Origin: Hydractinia symbiolongicarpus
Taxonomy: Eukaryota > Cnidaria > Hydrozoa > Anthoathecata > Hydractiniidae
Length of the DNA stretch: 64,000 nt
Direction: 5' to 3'
Assembly (NCBI RefSeq): GCF_029227915.1
Contig: NC_079889.1
Location: 4,278,001-4,342,000 of the forward strand
Position numbers and translations under genes: made by a program. How positions within the stretch are numbered: the stretch's first letter is position 1; every line of letters begins with the position of its first letter. Of the stretch, positions 11,536-23,570 are shown piece by piece. The notes under the pieces were generated by a model. The model was not told the DNA's origin and searched no databases. It saw only the letters and a list, made by a program, of their open reading frames with translations.

Positions 11536-11743
11536 TGTTAAGAAAAAATTAAACATATTTTTACTTACCCTAATCATTTTATAAACATGTGGGTGTGTTC
11601 TACCTTGTTGTAGGCTTTCGATGAAAGTCTTCAGGATTAGCAGGTGCGTGCCAGTCCTCCATTGGATTGAACATCCAGTTTACACCACAATGTGTGCATA
11701 TGTATAATCGAGTTTGAATCAGCTCGTCTTAACGTGGTGTATC

Positions 11744-13250
11744 TCACCAGTTGTGGTTCATCTGGTATCTGGAATAGATATTTATCAAGGCTATTTTTAA
11801 AGAGGACATATTACGGATGGATTTGGGGAGAATATCAAAGAGCTGTATTCCATGGATTGGTAAACTGAACTCTGCCACCTTACTGTATGGACCACACAGA
11901 AGTTTTGCTTTCCGCCCATGCTGAGGATGATGATAGCTTTGGATTTTCAGATAAACAGTTGGTACCAACTGTTCCATGATTTTCCAAATATAAATTATTC
12001 GGTACCTTTCCCTTCTACACTCTAATAATTACAATTTCAGTTCCTTCAATGATTTCCAATATTTGTGATTGGTCAAGTTTCTGATTTTTTGTGTATAGGA
12101 CCATTGCAATGCCTCTATCATTTGTATCTCTCCAACTTTATGTGCACTCCATAGGACTGAACAATACTCTAATAGAGGAAGAACTAGAGATTTCCACATG
12201 GTCATAAGGTGATCCTTTGTTCTGGTGTAAAAAGTTCTTAAAATCCAAGGCATCATGTTTTTACTGCCATTTACTACTTTCAATATGTGGGAATGAAAGG
12301 AGCAGTTTGTGGTTCATATGACACCAAGATCTTTCAGTTCCTCATCCTCTGTGATGATGGATCCAGAGGGGAAAAGATACGAAGTGCAATTTTTCAGGGT
12401 GTCGTTCGTGCCATAACGCATGATCTCAAACTTTAGATCATTAAATTTCATGTTTGTATCTTCTGCCTTCTAAATTTTCCGAAGGTCACTTTGCAAGTTG
12501 CCCATGTCCCTGAGAGAGTCGATGCTATTGGTAACCCTTGTATCATCAGCAAATGACCGTACAATACTGTCACTGACATTTGAGTTTATATCTCCAAGGA
12601 GGATGATGAAGATAAGTGGTCCAAGCACACTACCTTTGGGTACGCCTGAAAAAAAAGCAACAGGATGTGATTCTATTCCATTGACAATGACTGATTGGGT
12701 GTGGTTTGTCAGGAAAGCTTCAACAAAATCACATTATCAAAGTGGTCTAAGATTTGGCTTAGACATGACCGACCGGAATGAAAACCATGTTGATTTCCGT
12801 TTAGTAGCTTGTTTTCTTCAAGGTAGCAGGTGATATGATCTCGGACAACTTTTTCGAAAGTTTTAATAATATGAGTTGTCAAGGCTACTGGGCGGTAATT
12901 GGATGCATCAGATTTCTTTCCCCCTTTGAAATGAGGGGTGATTAGAGAGTGCTTTAAAATTTGGGGAATTTAATACATACATTTTTGCCATAACAGAAGA
13001 AGTAGTACAGATAGCAATGTTTTATACTTGTTCAGAAAAATTGTTGGGAAGCCATCTGGGCCTGGTGCAGAGTTGTCAGAGAGTTCATCAATTGCATTGA
13101 TGATGTCTTTTTGAGAGAATTGGAGCTCTGGAATTTCTGATGTATGTTGGAGTAGGTTGCTTGTTATGTCTTCTACATGTTTCGGTGTCTGAACTAGTGA
13201 CTCTCTCAGCCTTATTGACTGTCTTGTCTTTGATTGTCGAAATAATAATG
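11744..13250 (-). mobile_element. CR1/jockey-like LINE fragment (reverse transcriptase), decayed
   Basis: Minus-strand frames give, in order: SQKDIINAIDELSDNSAPGP (about 13.1 kb), NYRPVALTTHIIKTFEK (about 12.88 kb), GVPKGSVLGPLIFIILLGD (about 12.62 kb), FADDTRVTNSIDSLRD (about 12.54 kb), then WILRTFYTRTKDHLMTMWKS at 12029-12283, and an ORF2 C-terminal end stopping at 11744. This is the standard order of a non-LTR reverse transcriptase, including the F-ADD catalytic motif. Frameshifts and stops break it. The 5' half (endonuclease) is absent, so it is 5'-truncated. It is clearly related to the LINE at 16.5-18.6 kb. Confidence 0.85.
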
Positions 13251-14741
13251 AATTAAAATTAATTTGAGGAAGTCAATCTTTTGCTAATGCCGACAGTACT
13301 GAATTAGACAATGCTTTTGTTCTTTTTGTAGACATTAGTTTTAGCCAATAATAACTTTTGCTTCCTGCAGTTTAACAAACAAACCAATTAAAAAAACCAT
13401 GCTATCAGGTTATAAACTTAAAGTAAAATCTCTGAAAAAATAAACAACATAAGAATTATCACAGATTGTCTGTAACATCAATGTACGGAACATTATTTTC
13501 TAATGTTTATATAATTTTGTTATCCATTTATATCAGTGTGCATAATAAAATGAATGGCAGCAATGGGGAGGAGATAGTTGCGTGTACCTTACCAATTGTA
13601 TTTTATATTTACTTTTGATATTTTCAGTGGCCACCTGTTGCTTGAAGGTAGATAAAAAAAGAAAATTATAATCTATACAATTAATTTTAACATTTTTCAA
13701 TATTTTTAACAGGAATTAATAATTAAGTCCTGGGCACTAGGTTGTGAAATACATGTTAATCAAACCTAAAAATGATACCTGCTATATACTGCTCTATTAC
13801 CAGAAGCAAATCATTTCAAGGTGCTCAATGTGATTGCAAAGATTTAAATAGATTAGAATTACTTTCAACACACAAAAAAAATGATCTCCAGAATTGTTTC
13901 AGAGAGAGCAGCTCGTAATATTAGCACTGGCAAGCAATCGAAAGTTAAAGCAATTTCACTGTGTGAAAAAAATTCAATCATGTGGTTGAAGTAAGATTGC
14001 ATAGGTAGCAAATAGTAAAAAGCTTGTTCCAATGTTTCTGAAAGTAGGTTACAACAAAATAACTTTGCCTATTGAAACAGACATAAGTTGAAAATGGGAT
14101 ATTCAAAACCTACTTAAAATTTCTTTTCCAATGGTATAAAATTTGATAGGGTTTTGTTGATATTAATATGTTGTATCCATAATATAGACTGTAAACAATT
14201 GTGAATGTTCTTGGTGTGGCCTCAAATTGTTGTGCAGTTGTGTTGATATCCAGTGTTGTTGTGTTACGGATCAAGTTGTGTTGTTGTGTTCCTGCTGGTT
14301 GTGTTTGTGATACCGCTGAGTAATCAAGTGAGACAATCAAAGAAAGTCATTATTGTTACTTAACACGTTTTTCTTCAGAAAAATTGCAAAATAGATGCCC
14401 CAAAATCAGTGAAACATAGAAAATCAGAAAAGTAAACTATATATTTTTTCTGATATGTTCAATAAAGTAACTTGGAACAAACATAAAAACATCTTAGCCA
14501 TACCTAACTACAATATATAACTTTAGAAATTTCAAATATATATCTAAATATGAAAATATGAACTTGTTTTGCAAAAATCATCAAACAAACCTGAAAGAAC
14601 CAGAGGCAATATTGCTTTGTGAAACCCTTAATAACAATTTTACAAAGGTTTGATGCTTCAATCTAACCTGTCAGGGTAAGAACGACCTTCTTAGTTATGT
14701 TTTTTAGAAAAAATGTCAACTTAAATGAGTTAGTTTAGATT
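13251..14741. other. No gene recognised
   Basis: AT-rich sequence without a recognisable exon or repeat copy. The 76-codon minus frame at 14110-14340 has no family signature. Confidence 0.4.
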
Positions 14742-15417
14742 TTCCGTCACGGCACAACACAAATAAAAAAGTTCTACTAAAGTTGGTAGGACTGGATTTT
14801 CTGAAATATTATTGGTGATAATTATTGGTCCTTAGAGGTTCAAACTTCACACCACCAAATGCATCTGAACCATCAGCCTTTCCAACATTTCTCAACCGCT
14901 TAGTATTTTCTGCCACGGACATTGAACCAGTGCATAGGTTCTTATTGCAACAACTTCAGTCACTAATTTTCTGTAGAGACTGGGTAAAACAATTATACTT
15001 TTCTTAAATTGCTTAATGGCTTATGGTTTATTAACCTAATTCCTAAATCTCCTTGGTGGAGTTCTTTTCCCAGATATTAACCAGCTAAATGGTCAAAAAG
15101 TAATAACAGAAAACTTTTTTTTCCATGATAAAAAAATAGAAGTTTGATTTTGCGAATTGCAAAAAATTATAAAATTTGGGAGAAGTAAAAGTCACGAATA
15201 GCGATCTCAAAATTTCAAGCATTTCATGAATTTGGCAAAAATTTGCGTAATCACAAAATTTAATTCTCGTGAAAATTTATTGATGTTTGATCATATAATT
15301 ATGTTTTATAAGTTGATTCTAAGCTATGTAGTTCATAACATGGCTTGTGGTAATAATAAATAATAATTCTTCTGTGATTATTTAGAAGAAATGATTTTTT
15401 GTTGCGCTGTGACGGAA
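14742..15417. mobile_element. TIR element (MITE-like), about 680 bp
   Basis: 22-bp arms at 14742-14763 and 15396-15417 are inverted repeats; both read TTCCGTCAC-G-CAACA from the outside. The interior is AT-rich and non-coding, with AAATTT-rich phrases around 15120-15290. Confidence 0.55.
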
Positions 15418-16329
15418 TATATATAGTAAATGATCAATGAAAAGCAAATGAATAAATTTAACTTCCCATAGCAAAACCTTTAAGGGAAAGTCATCAGATA
15501 AGTTAAATGTCAAGACTAACTGATTGGCATGGGTTAAAGTGCCCTAGACTTCCCACAAACACATCTTTAAAGTGATTTTAATTGCGAAATCTCTTAAAAA
15601 AGGCTAAAAAATGATGAAAAATCGGTCTAAATCTAAAAAATAGCTTCAGAGATACTTTTCTTCACTGATAAGGTGGCTTAACTACCCAACAGTATAATAT
15701 AGTTATCTAAGACCCATGTTCATCCCTATATCTATATTTGAAATGGGTAGTGGTGAAACAAGAAATCTTAAACAATTTCATTGGGAAACAAATCTCTTCA
15801 ATTAGCCAAAATTTCTTACAAAAAAGAACCCCTGCTCTAATTTTTCATTTTTGAGTCATTGAAACATCTGACAACTTGTATAGGATATTTATTTTACAAT
15901 TTTAGAACTTTAAGATTTTGTCAACTTTAACAACTTTTGAGACAAGCTTTTTGCTATATGCTACGTATAGGATCATGCAGTTATATTAATGTACTTATGT
16001 TTGCCCCGTCCAGGTAAGGGTTTTAGTACTGACTAAGTTGGTCAGGATTTTATTTTACTTTTCTATTTTCAAAGCTTGATCTATGATACAAAATTTTTCC
16101 CAAGGGAATATACTAAACAAGCACTACCAAAACATGAAGTTTATAAAGCTATCATAGGTAGGTATTATTAAATTGGACACTCTAGATCGTTGAAAAATGT
16201 ACTTCCGCACACCTACATATACCGCCATTTTACTAATTAAGAAATATCACAAATTGGTGTTACTTTTGCACGATTATTTATCTGCCAGTTTTGAATACTG
16301 CGGGATGAGAAAAACACGGAACGAATTTA
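15418..16329. other. No gene recognised
   Basis: AT-rich sequence. I see no exon, RNA gene or clear repeat copy. Confidence 0.4.
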
Positions 16330-16513
16330 GACTATGTTCACACATTGCATCAAAATGATTTTTGTTGCGGGTAGGCCTCGCGTTCACACGGTTTCGAAGC
16401 TATCCGATATGTGAAACTTTGAATACTTTGAAGTAGATTTTGTGAGATCTTCACGCATCCAACTCAACAAGTCCAATGCTCATCATGTCAATGATGCTGT
16501 TCGTGTTGGCCAT

Positions 16514-18616
16514 TCAAAACTGAACATAATTTGATATCACTGGCTCATCAGGAACAATATCAAGAAAGCAATCCAACTTCGACTTGAAACAGTTTATGCT
16601 GCAATCAGATAGGTTGCGTATTGCTTTTGGTAGACCATTAAACAATTGTACTCCTTGAACAGCCAAGCTAGCACAACGAATCTTATAAAATAGCCCTTTC
16701 TTCACTACAGGAACAACACATTTTGGACCCAAACGATCATTCGTGTACCATGTGATGCCTCCTTTTACAGTTTCCTGGACAAAGTTTGGTACTATTTTTT
16801 CAATCACTTTCGAGATGTAAATTATGGCATACCGTTCTCTTCTTCTCTCCAGAGAATACAGATTCAAATACTGATTTTTTTAGCACGTCCCAGTACGAAA
16901 AACCTTGAGTTCCAAGGATTTTTCTAGTAAAGGTTCTTCGCACCATTTCTATGTCTTGTATTTGTCCTTTCATTAGTGGAGACCATAATTGGGAACAATA
17001 GTCAAGGTGGGGAATAACTAATGATTTCCAAAGAGTCAACATCAGGTTTTTTTCTCTGCTCTCAAATGTTCGTAATATCCATCCAGTTATCCTGTTTGCC
17101 TTTGATATAAGGTTTGAGATATGCTTATTAAATTTGCAATCATTTGACATTATAACTCCTAAGTCCTTCACAGTGGTTTTTTTGTTAATCTTTTCTGACG
17201 TGTTACTTAGATATACAGGGAGTGGTTTCAAAGACTCAATCTTTCCATAACTTAGGTGCTCAAACTTACACCCATTGAGTTTCATATTATTTTTATTTGT
17301 CCACTTATAAATTATATTTAGATCACTTTGGAGTTTAAAGGTGTCCATGAGGCCATTATTCTCTTTCAGAATTTGTGTGTCGTCTGCAAAGCTGGATGCT
17401 AAAGAATACTTTAAGTTCTGATTGATATCACCAACCATGATTAGAAAAAGCAGTGGGCCAAGAACAGACCCCTGTGGAACCCCTAATCCAACGTTAGCGG
17501 GTATAGATTTTACACCATTGACATAAACATGTTGTATTCTGTCTTTAAGGAATGATTTAATACATTTTATCAGTTTGTCATTTATACCAAGTTGTTAAAC
17601 TAAGATGGAGAAATCCACTTTGTCAAATGCCTTGCTAAAATCTAAGTAAATTGTATCTACATTTGAACTGCTTTCAAGAAAGGATAGGATTGTATCATAA
17701 TGGGTCAGTAGCTGTGATAAACAGGAACGACCTTCTCTAAAACCATGTTGTGAGTTGTTAAAAAGATTGTACTGTACAAGATGATCAACTATGTTCTTTT
17801 TTATAACTTTTTCAAATGTTTTAACGACATGTGAAGTCAAGGCAACTGGTCGATAGATGCCCACATCGGCTTGGTTATGAGGGCAATGTTTGCAGTCCTC
17901 AAAAGCAGAGTTGTTACACCTGTGTTGAGACAGTTTGACCAAAACATAAGAAGTGGAGTTGCCACAGCATTCTTACAAGTTTTAAGATAGAGTGTTAATT
18001 GTTTCAATTATGTCATTAGTGGTAAGTGCAACATCTGTTACTACAGGAATGGTACAAGTTTAATCATTAGCATCGGCTGTTGAATTATGTTGCTTACTAA
18101 ATACACTCACGTATTGTTGTTGCAGGAGGTCAGCCATTTCTTTGCAATCATCAGTGAACTTCAGTTTACTTTGGTTAAATAATGGACCTACTCTGGACCT
18201 TGTTTTACTATGTTTTCGCACATAGGAATAAAAATATTTTGGGTTTGTTTTAATAGAAGAAATTGCTTTCTTTTCTAGAGATTGTCTGCTTTCTTTATAT
18301 GACTGCTGCAGAGAAAGTTCAATGTCGACTAATCGTTCTTTTATTTTTCTCACTTGTTTGTATTTAAAGTTTTGGACAGTCGCTTTATAAGCTTACGCCG
18401 CTGCCTCATTAGTACACGACGATCTCTTGGTATGTAGTGTTTACCTTGTTTCATTGTAAACACTTTCCTTTCCGGAACTAATTCTTCAGACAAAAGTAAA
18501 ATTTTGTCTATAATAATTTGTAGTTGTTGTTCGGAGTTCATATTGAATATGTTGAAAGCAACATCATGTCCCAGGCAACAGAGTTGAGTTTGTTGTTAAT
18601 ATTTTCACAGTCTATA
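16514..18616 (-). mobile_element. CR1/jockey-like LINE, downstream part, interrupted by copia
   Basis: Minus-strand frames: 18350-18541 and 18060-18353 (linker between endonuclease and RT, with NPKYFYSYVRKHSKTRS); 17595-17942 with YRPVALTSHVVKTFEKVIKK, GFREGRSCLSQLL and DFSKAFDKVDFSILV; then an in-frame stop followed by GVPQGSVLGPLLFL; 16800-17438 with SSFADDTQILKENN and WILRTFESREKNLMLTLWKS; and 16514-16867 as the C-terminal end. At least one nonsense codon and two frameshifts mean it is dead. The element continues on the far side of the copia insertion (23398-23530). Confidence 0.88.
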
Positions 18617-18742
18617 TGTTAACATCCTACTGTCTGACTCTAACAATGCAGTTCATTTATGTTTATTATATGTTTGTATATTTATAGGTATTAATATATA
18701 GTGGTGGGTTTATCTATCTCTATTAACATTTACGAGTTTTCA
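18617..18742 (+). repeat. 5' LTR of copia element
   Basis: 126 bp, begins TGTTAACATCC and ends GAGTTTTCA. It contains TTATATG and TATATTTATAGG, which could serve as a TATA region. I read it as identical to the 3' LTR. Confidence 0.95.
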
Positions 18743-18760
18743 TGGTAGCAGACGGTAGTT
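18743..18760 (+). other. Primer-binding site, initiator tRNA-Met type
   Basis: TGGTAGCAGACGGTAGTT starts at the base after the LTR. Its first ten bases equal the complement of the 3' end of animal initiator tRNA-Met including CCA; the rest matches partly. Confidence 0.75.
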
Positions 18761-18765
18761 AAACA

Positions 18766-21700
18766 ATGGCTAGTGGATTTTTAAACCCACCACGGTGGGA
18801 TGAAGAAAACAAAGAGTTTTCATTATGGCTCCGAGAAGCCAAGGCATGGAAAGTTGCCACTTCTGGTGTAACTGGACTGAAAGATGTTCATGGTTTGCAA
18901 TTAGCATTGCATCTTCCGGATGGAAGCGAAATACGTCGTCAACTATTTGATACCCTTGATACGGAGAACATGACAGGTGATGACGGGTGGAAAAAGGTGA
19001 TAGAATTGATAGAAACGTACTATAGTAAGGACGATAACACGTCAGCCTTTGACACGTGGAAAGACTTCCGTATATTATGTAGAAAAGAAGATCAAAGTAT
19101 TGAACAATATATCATGTATTATGAGAAATATAAAGTCCGAATGGAGCGCTTCGACATGAAACTTGGTGAACGTATTCATGGACTTAATTTACTGTGTGGT
19201 GCCAATCTTAATGATTCTGACCTTCGTCTAGCAATGAGAGAAGTTGATGGGGATCAACCAAATGAAATGTATAAACAAGCTAAAAAGGCGCTTAAGAAAT
19301 ATTTTGGCAGTGCTGCTGTCACAAGTACTCAATCATCCAACACCGCTGTAGCCTCAGTTCAACCTGCTGTCAAACAAGAGCCTTTTTTTGCCACACTAGA
19401 TGAATACGAAACATACGTTGCATGGAGACAATACCGATCGAAAAATGGTAATTCATCAAATAAAAGTTATCGTGGACAAGGTCGTGGAAAATTGCAACAT
19501 CGCAATCCCCTAAATGCTGACGGTAAACCTTTAACATGCCGTGTTTGCCGTTCAATTGCACATTTTGCTCGAGATTGCCCACATCGTTCTGAGAAACAAC
19601 AAGGTTCGGAAGACAACCAACAGCATGATAGTTCTACAAACCGCTCCTGGGTTGCTTCTGTTAACTCTGATGTTATTGAATGCCAAGCATCTGATGCGTC
19701 TATGGCAGGTGGTGTTGCATTTAACTATATGATTCTCGATACAGGTTGCCCACAGAATGTTGCCGGAGTAGTATGGACACAGTGTTTTCTTGATTCCATG
19801 AGTACTGATATGTACCAAAATGTCAAAAAGCTTCATGGTAATAACAAATTTAAATTTGGTGGTGGACGTGTCATGAAATCTATGTATACCATTATAGCTC
19901 CTGTTTTGGTTGCTGGGGAAATCACTTCCTTAAAATTCGATGTTGTTGACACCGATCTTCCTCTTCTGCTTGGAAAGGAAACTATGAAAGCATGGAATCT
20001 GCTCATTTGTACAGGAAATGACACTGCTGAAGTTACAATAAATCGTGTGAAGAAAAATGTTGAGCTCTTCACATCCCCTACTGGACACTGGTGTATAAAT
20101 GTGCAGCCAGGTTTTCCTGTTGAAGTACTGGATGTTATGTTTTCTGTTAGTGAATTGTCCAAACATGACAAAGAACTTGCTGCTAAACGCTTGCATCGCC
20201 AATTTTGTCATCCTCCCTTTGAGTTCTTAAAGAAGGTCCTCAGTGTCCTGGATAAGCCTGACAAGGAATTTTTGGACATTCTGCATAAATATTCTCAGAA
20301 TTGTCTAGTGTGTAAGCGATACAAACCGACCATTCCAAGGCCAGCTGTCGGAAACTTAATGGATCCAGATAAAATGAAATTTAATGAAATAGTTAGTATT
20401 GATTTGAAAGAAAGGAAGGGTAAATGGATAATTTACCTCATCGATATGGTTACTCGATACACACGTGCTGATTTCATACCATCTAAAGAAAAACGCATCG
20501 TTGTTGCAAAGATTATAGAACTTTGGTTGCCTATATTTGGAGCAGCTAAAAGTTTTCACATGGACAATGGAGGGGAATTCGCTAATGATGAAATGCGGGA
20601 ACTTGGCAATCAATTTGGGATAAACATCAAGCACACCGCTGCTTATAGTCCTTGGGCAAATGGTCTGAATGAACGGAATCATGCAACTATAGATATTATG
20701 ATGGAAAAAATGCTAGAAGATCACCCGAAGTTATCAGAATCACTGGCATTGCAGTATGCTATATCTGTACGAAATTGCTGTATGTTTGTAAATGGATTTA
20801 CACCAGCACAGTTAGCAATAGGTCAAAATCCTAGACTGCCATCAGCTTTCCATGATGAACTCCCGGCCTTGGAAGGCATTACCACCAGCTCTGTAATAGC
20901 CCAGCATCTTAATGCCATTGCTGCAGCCAGAAAAGCTTTCGTGCAAGCAGAAATAAGCTCAAAGCTTCGCAAGGCATTAAAACATCCTGTTCGCGAGTAT
21001 GCAGATATTTTCTATCAGCCTGGTAACCAAGTCTTCTATAAACTACCAGACGATCGGCGTTGGCAAGGGCCTGCTACTGTCATTGGTGCAGATGGTAAAG
21101 TTGTAATGATTCGTCATGGCAGTGTTCTTCGTCGTGTTCATCCATGTCGTCTGCAACTTGTTAATGAAATTAGTCACTCCTCGTCACAACCAGATTCCTC
21201 ACCACAAGCAGCAGGAAATAGTCAGTCAGATATTACTCAAAATCTGGAATCAGGGTATGAACAGCACCACATTGCAGAAGAAGAAACTGAACAGGAAGTA
21301 CAACATTTTACTGAACATGTTGCAACTCACCAACCAGAAAGCTCAATTCAGCAACCAGAATCTGGTCCTGTTGCCAGATCCAAGATGTCCCTCCCAAAAA
21401 GACAACAGACAGTGCAATACAAATATCCTGATGGAGAATGGAAAGAAGTAAAAATTCTAGGCCCTGCTGGAAAAAAGGGTGGGATCCACAAAGATTGGGT
21501 AAACGTTCGAGATCACTCTGACCATGAGTATTCTATGGATTGGAGTGATGTATCAGAATGGAAGTTAGTCGAAATTGAGTCAGACCCAACAGGAGGTGAT
21601 CCCTCTACTCCTTCTAATTGTGAAGAAGAGATGTGTGTTGCCGTATGCTTCAACGCACCAGATGAGTTCAAGAATGCCAAGAGTGCAGAACTTGAAAAAT

Positions 21701-23139
21701 GGAAACAGTATGAAGTTTACCAAGAGGTTCCAGATGTAGGTCAACCCAGACTAACTGGTAGGTGGGTATGTACCCGAAAAATTGTTGACGGAAAACTTGT
21801 ACCGAAAGCAAGATATGTCATCCGAGGCTTTCAGGAAAATATTAACATACCTGCTGACTCACCAACTGGCAGTAAAGAATGTATGAGACTAGTGCTTTCT
21901 ATAATTGCCAGCAAACAATGGACACTAAATTCTATTGACATAAAAGCAGCTTTTCTCCAAGGCAAACCAATACAACGGGATGTCTTTATTGTTCCACCAT
22001 GTGACGTACCCCTTCCAAACACACTCTGGAAGTTAGAAAAATGTGTGTACGGTCTAAATGATGCTGCTCGTATGTGGTATTTTGCAGTATGGGAAGCATT
22101 ACAAAATTTAGGATGTCATAGATCAACTATTGATTATGGTGTTTTTTATTGGAAAGATAAAAATGATCAATTGTCTGGTGTGTTACAAGCACATGTTGAT
22201 GATTTCCTTTGGTCCGGTACTGATGTTTTCAAAGCTGATGTCATAGATAAGCTTTACCAAATATTTCAAGTTGGTCATTCAGCATCATCACATTTTAAAT
22301 ATGTTGGTATTAATATCAGCCAGAGTGAATCTGGACAGCTATCACTTGACCAATTGGATTATATTGAAAAAATCGATCAAATTCCAATCACCCGAGAACG
22401 TCAACTTCAGAAAGATTCCATTTGTACCAAGACTGAATCTTCTCAATATTGCAGATTGGTTGGTCAGTTAAACTGGACTGCTACACATACTCGCCCGGAT
22501 ATTGCCTTCGATATTTCTGTATTGAGCTCGACTATGAAAGCTCCTACTGTGTCTAATATCTTGAAAGCAAATAAAGTGCTTCAAAGAATCAAAGGTAATC
22601 CATTAAAGATTCATTTCCCTAGCCTTGAATCATTGGAAAATTGCTCCATCATATGCTACAGTGATGCATCGTTGGCAAATTTGTCATCAGGTCAAAGTTC
22701 AGGAGGATATGTGGTGTTCCTCTCTGATAATAAAGGGAAGGTGTGCCCATTAGTTTGGAGTAGCAAAACTATTCGACGTGTTGTTAGAAGTACACTTGCT
22801 GCTGAAACAAGTGCCATGGTGGATGCTCTTGATGCTGCATACTTTATGTCACAAGTTCTTACTGAAATGATTTCCATACCAAACACGCAATGTAAGCACA
22901 TTCAGATTCATGCATTAACTGATAATGAATCTCTTTACCGAAATACTTACTCAACAACAATGGCTGCAGAGCGCCGACTCAGGGTTGATATTTCTGTTAT
23001 AAAAGAAATGATTTTGAGAGAAGAACTATCCAGCGTGAAATGGATTCCTACATCCATGCAACTTGCAGATCCATTGACAAAAGTTGGTGCAGACCCAACA
23101 AAGCTGACAGCTGTTTTGGAAACTGGAAACGTCGGATAG
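18766..23139 (+). CDS. Copia Gag-Pol polyprotein
   Basis: 1,457 aa in one uninterrupted frame. The ATG at 18766 is the first after the primer site. Order: Gag with a CCHC knuckle CRVCRSIAHFARDC (about residues 258-271); aspartic protease LDTGCP (about 323); integrase zinc region with HRQFCH (about 476) and CLVCK (about 513), then the catalytic acids in SIDLKE (about 545), MDNGGEF (about 599) and NGLNERNH (about 635); reverse transcriptase with DIKAAFLQG and HVDDFLW (about 1142); RNase H acids in CYSDAS (about 1298), LAAETSAM (about 1344) and LTDNES (about 1383). The catalytic residues appear present, so the element may be active. The RT site reads HVDD where most copia elements have YVDD. No frameshift separates gag from pol. 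Minus-strand frames over this region are shadows. Confidence 0.95.
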   Translation: MASGFLNPPRWDEENKEFSLWLREAKAWKVATSGVTGLKDVHGLQLALHLPDGSEIRRQLFDTLDTENMTGDDGWKKVIELIETYYSKDDNTSAFDTWKDFRILCRKEDQSIEQYIMYYEKYKVRMERFDMKLGERIHGLNLLCGANLNDSDLRLAMREVDGDQPNEMYKQAKKALKKYFGSAAVTSTQSSNTAVASVQPAVKQEPFFATLDEYETYVAWRQYRSKNGNSSNKSYRGQGRGKLQHRNPLNADGKPLTCRVCRSIAHFARDCPHRSEKQQGSEDNQQHDSSTNRSWVASVNSDVIECQASDASMAGGVAFNYMILDTGCPQNVAGVVWTQCFLDSMSTDMYQNVKKLHGNNKFKFGGGRVMKSMYTIIAPVLVAGEITSLKFDVVDTDLPLLLGKETMKAWNLLICTGNDTAEVTINRVKKNVELFTSPTGHWCINVQPGFPVEVLDVMFSVSELSKHDKELAAKRLHRQFCHPPFEFLKKVLSVLDKPDKEFLDILHKYSQNCLVCKRYKPTIPRPAVGNLMDPDKMKFNEIVSIDLKERKGKWIIYLIDMVTRYTRADFIPSKEKRIVVAKIIELWLPIFGAAKSFHMDNGGEFANDEMRELGNQFGINIKHTAAYSPWANGLNERNHATIDIMMEKMLEDHPKLSESLALQYAISVRNCCMFVNGFTPAQLAIGQNPRLPSAFHDELPALEGITTSSVIAQHLNAIAAARKAFVQAEISSKLRKALKHPVREYADIFYQPGNQVFYKLPDDRRWQGPATVIGADGKVVMIRHGSVLRRVHPCRLQLVNEISHSSSQPDSSPQAAGNSQSDITQNLESGYEQHHIAEEETEQEVQHFTEHVATHQPESSIQQPESGPVARSKMSLPKRQQTVQYKYPDGEWKEVKILGPAGKKGGIHKDWVNVRDHSDHEYSMDWSDVSEWKLVEIESDPTGGDPSTPSNCEEEMCVAVCFNAPDEFKNAKSAELEKWKQYEVYQEVPDVGQPRLTGRWVCTRKIVDGKLVPKARYVIRGFQENINIPADSPTGSKECMRLVLSIIASKQWTLNSIDIKAAFLQGKPIQRDVFIVPPCDVPLPNTLWKLEKCVYGLNDAARMWYFAVWEALQNLGCHRSTIDYGVFYWKDKNDQLSGVLQAHVDDFLWSGTDVFKADVIDKLYQIFQVGHSASSHFKYVGINISQSESGQLSLDQLDYIEKIDQIPITRERQLQKDSICTKTESSQYCRLVGQLNWTATHTRPDIAFDISVLSSTMKAPTVSNILKANKVLQRIKGNPLKIHFPSLESLENCSIICYSDASLANLSSGQSSGGYVVFLSDNKGKVCPLVWSSKTIRRVVRSTLAAETSAMVDALDAAYFMSQVLTEMISIPNTQCKHIQIHALTDNESLYRNTYSTTMAAERRLRVDISVIKEMILREELSSVKWIPTSMQLADPLTKVGADPTKLTAVLETGNVG

Positions 23140-23253
23140 AGACACTATTTACACACTTCTGTTATGAACCTTTGGTTATGTTTTGATTTTGTTTCGGGGC
23201 ATTTGCAGTGTCGCTATGCATTTGCAGCCGTATGTTTATATTATTGGTTGCGA

Positions 23254-23271
23254 GAAAAGAGAGAATGGGAA
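23254..23271 (+). other. Polypurine tract
   Basis: GAAAAGAGAGAATGGGAA ends directly at the first base of the 3' LTR. It is the expected primer for plus-strand DNA synthesis. Confidence 0.8.
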
Positions 23272-23397
23272 TGTTAACATCCTACTGTCTGACTCTAACA
23301 ATGCAGTTCATTTATGTTTATTATATGTTTGTATATTTATAGGTATTAATATATAGTGGTGGGTTTATCTATCTCTATTAACATTTACGAGTTTTCA
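23272..23397 (+). repeat. 3' LTR of copia element
   Basis: 126 bp, TG...CA, read as identical to the 5' LTR and followed by the CTATA target duplication. Confidence 0.95.
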
Positions 23398-23530
23398 CTA
23401 TAGACTCATCAAAGTAATTAAATACATCAAACGGTGTATCTGCTGTTCTCACCTCATTATTTTTTAACATAACAATTGGGTCGTAAGGAATTGTCACTTC
23501 AATTAAAGGGGATGATTCCGTTCCGCTATA
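23398..23530 (-). mobile_element. LINE upstream fragment, separated by the copia insertion
   Basis: The minus strand reads IEVTIPYDPIVMLKNNEV and then DVFNYFDESI up to the CTATA site. Across the insertion at 18616 the frame resumes as DCENINNKLNSVAWDMM. Such a stretch is typical of the endonuclease-RT linker of CR1/jockey LINEs. The element is 5'-truncated near 23530. Confidence 0.75.
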
Positions 23531-23570
23531 AATAGAGAAATGATCCTGCTCCTCTGTTTTTCAAAAATCA

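Larger units (their letters stand above)
18617..23397 (+). mobile_element. Full-length Ty1/copia LTR retrotransposon
   Basis: 4,781 bp with 126-bp LTRs at 18617-18742 and 23272-23397 that I read as identical, each TG...CA. Flanks are CTATA at 18612-18616 and 23398-23402, a 5-bp target duplication. A primer site follows the 5' LTR directly, a purine tract precedes the 3' LTR, and one long frame fills the interior. Identical LTRs imply a recent insertion. It lies inside a decayed LINE on the other strand. Domain order gag-PR-IN-RT-RH defines Ty1/copia; very short LTRs and the RSTLAAE phrase recall the animal GalEA group, which I cannot verify. Confidence 0.95.

Noticed and set aside
19370-22901. 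Multiple minus-strand frames of 60-112 codons
   Set aside because: Shadows of the copia Gag-Pol frame.
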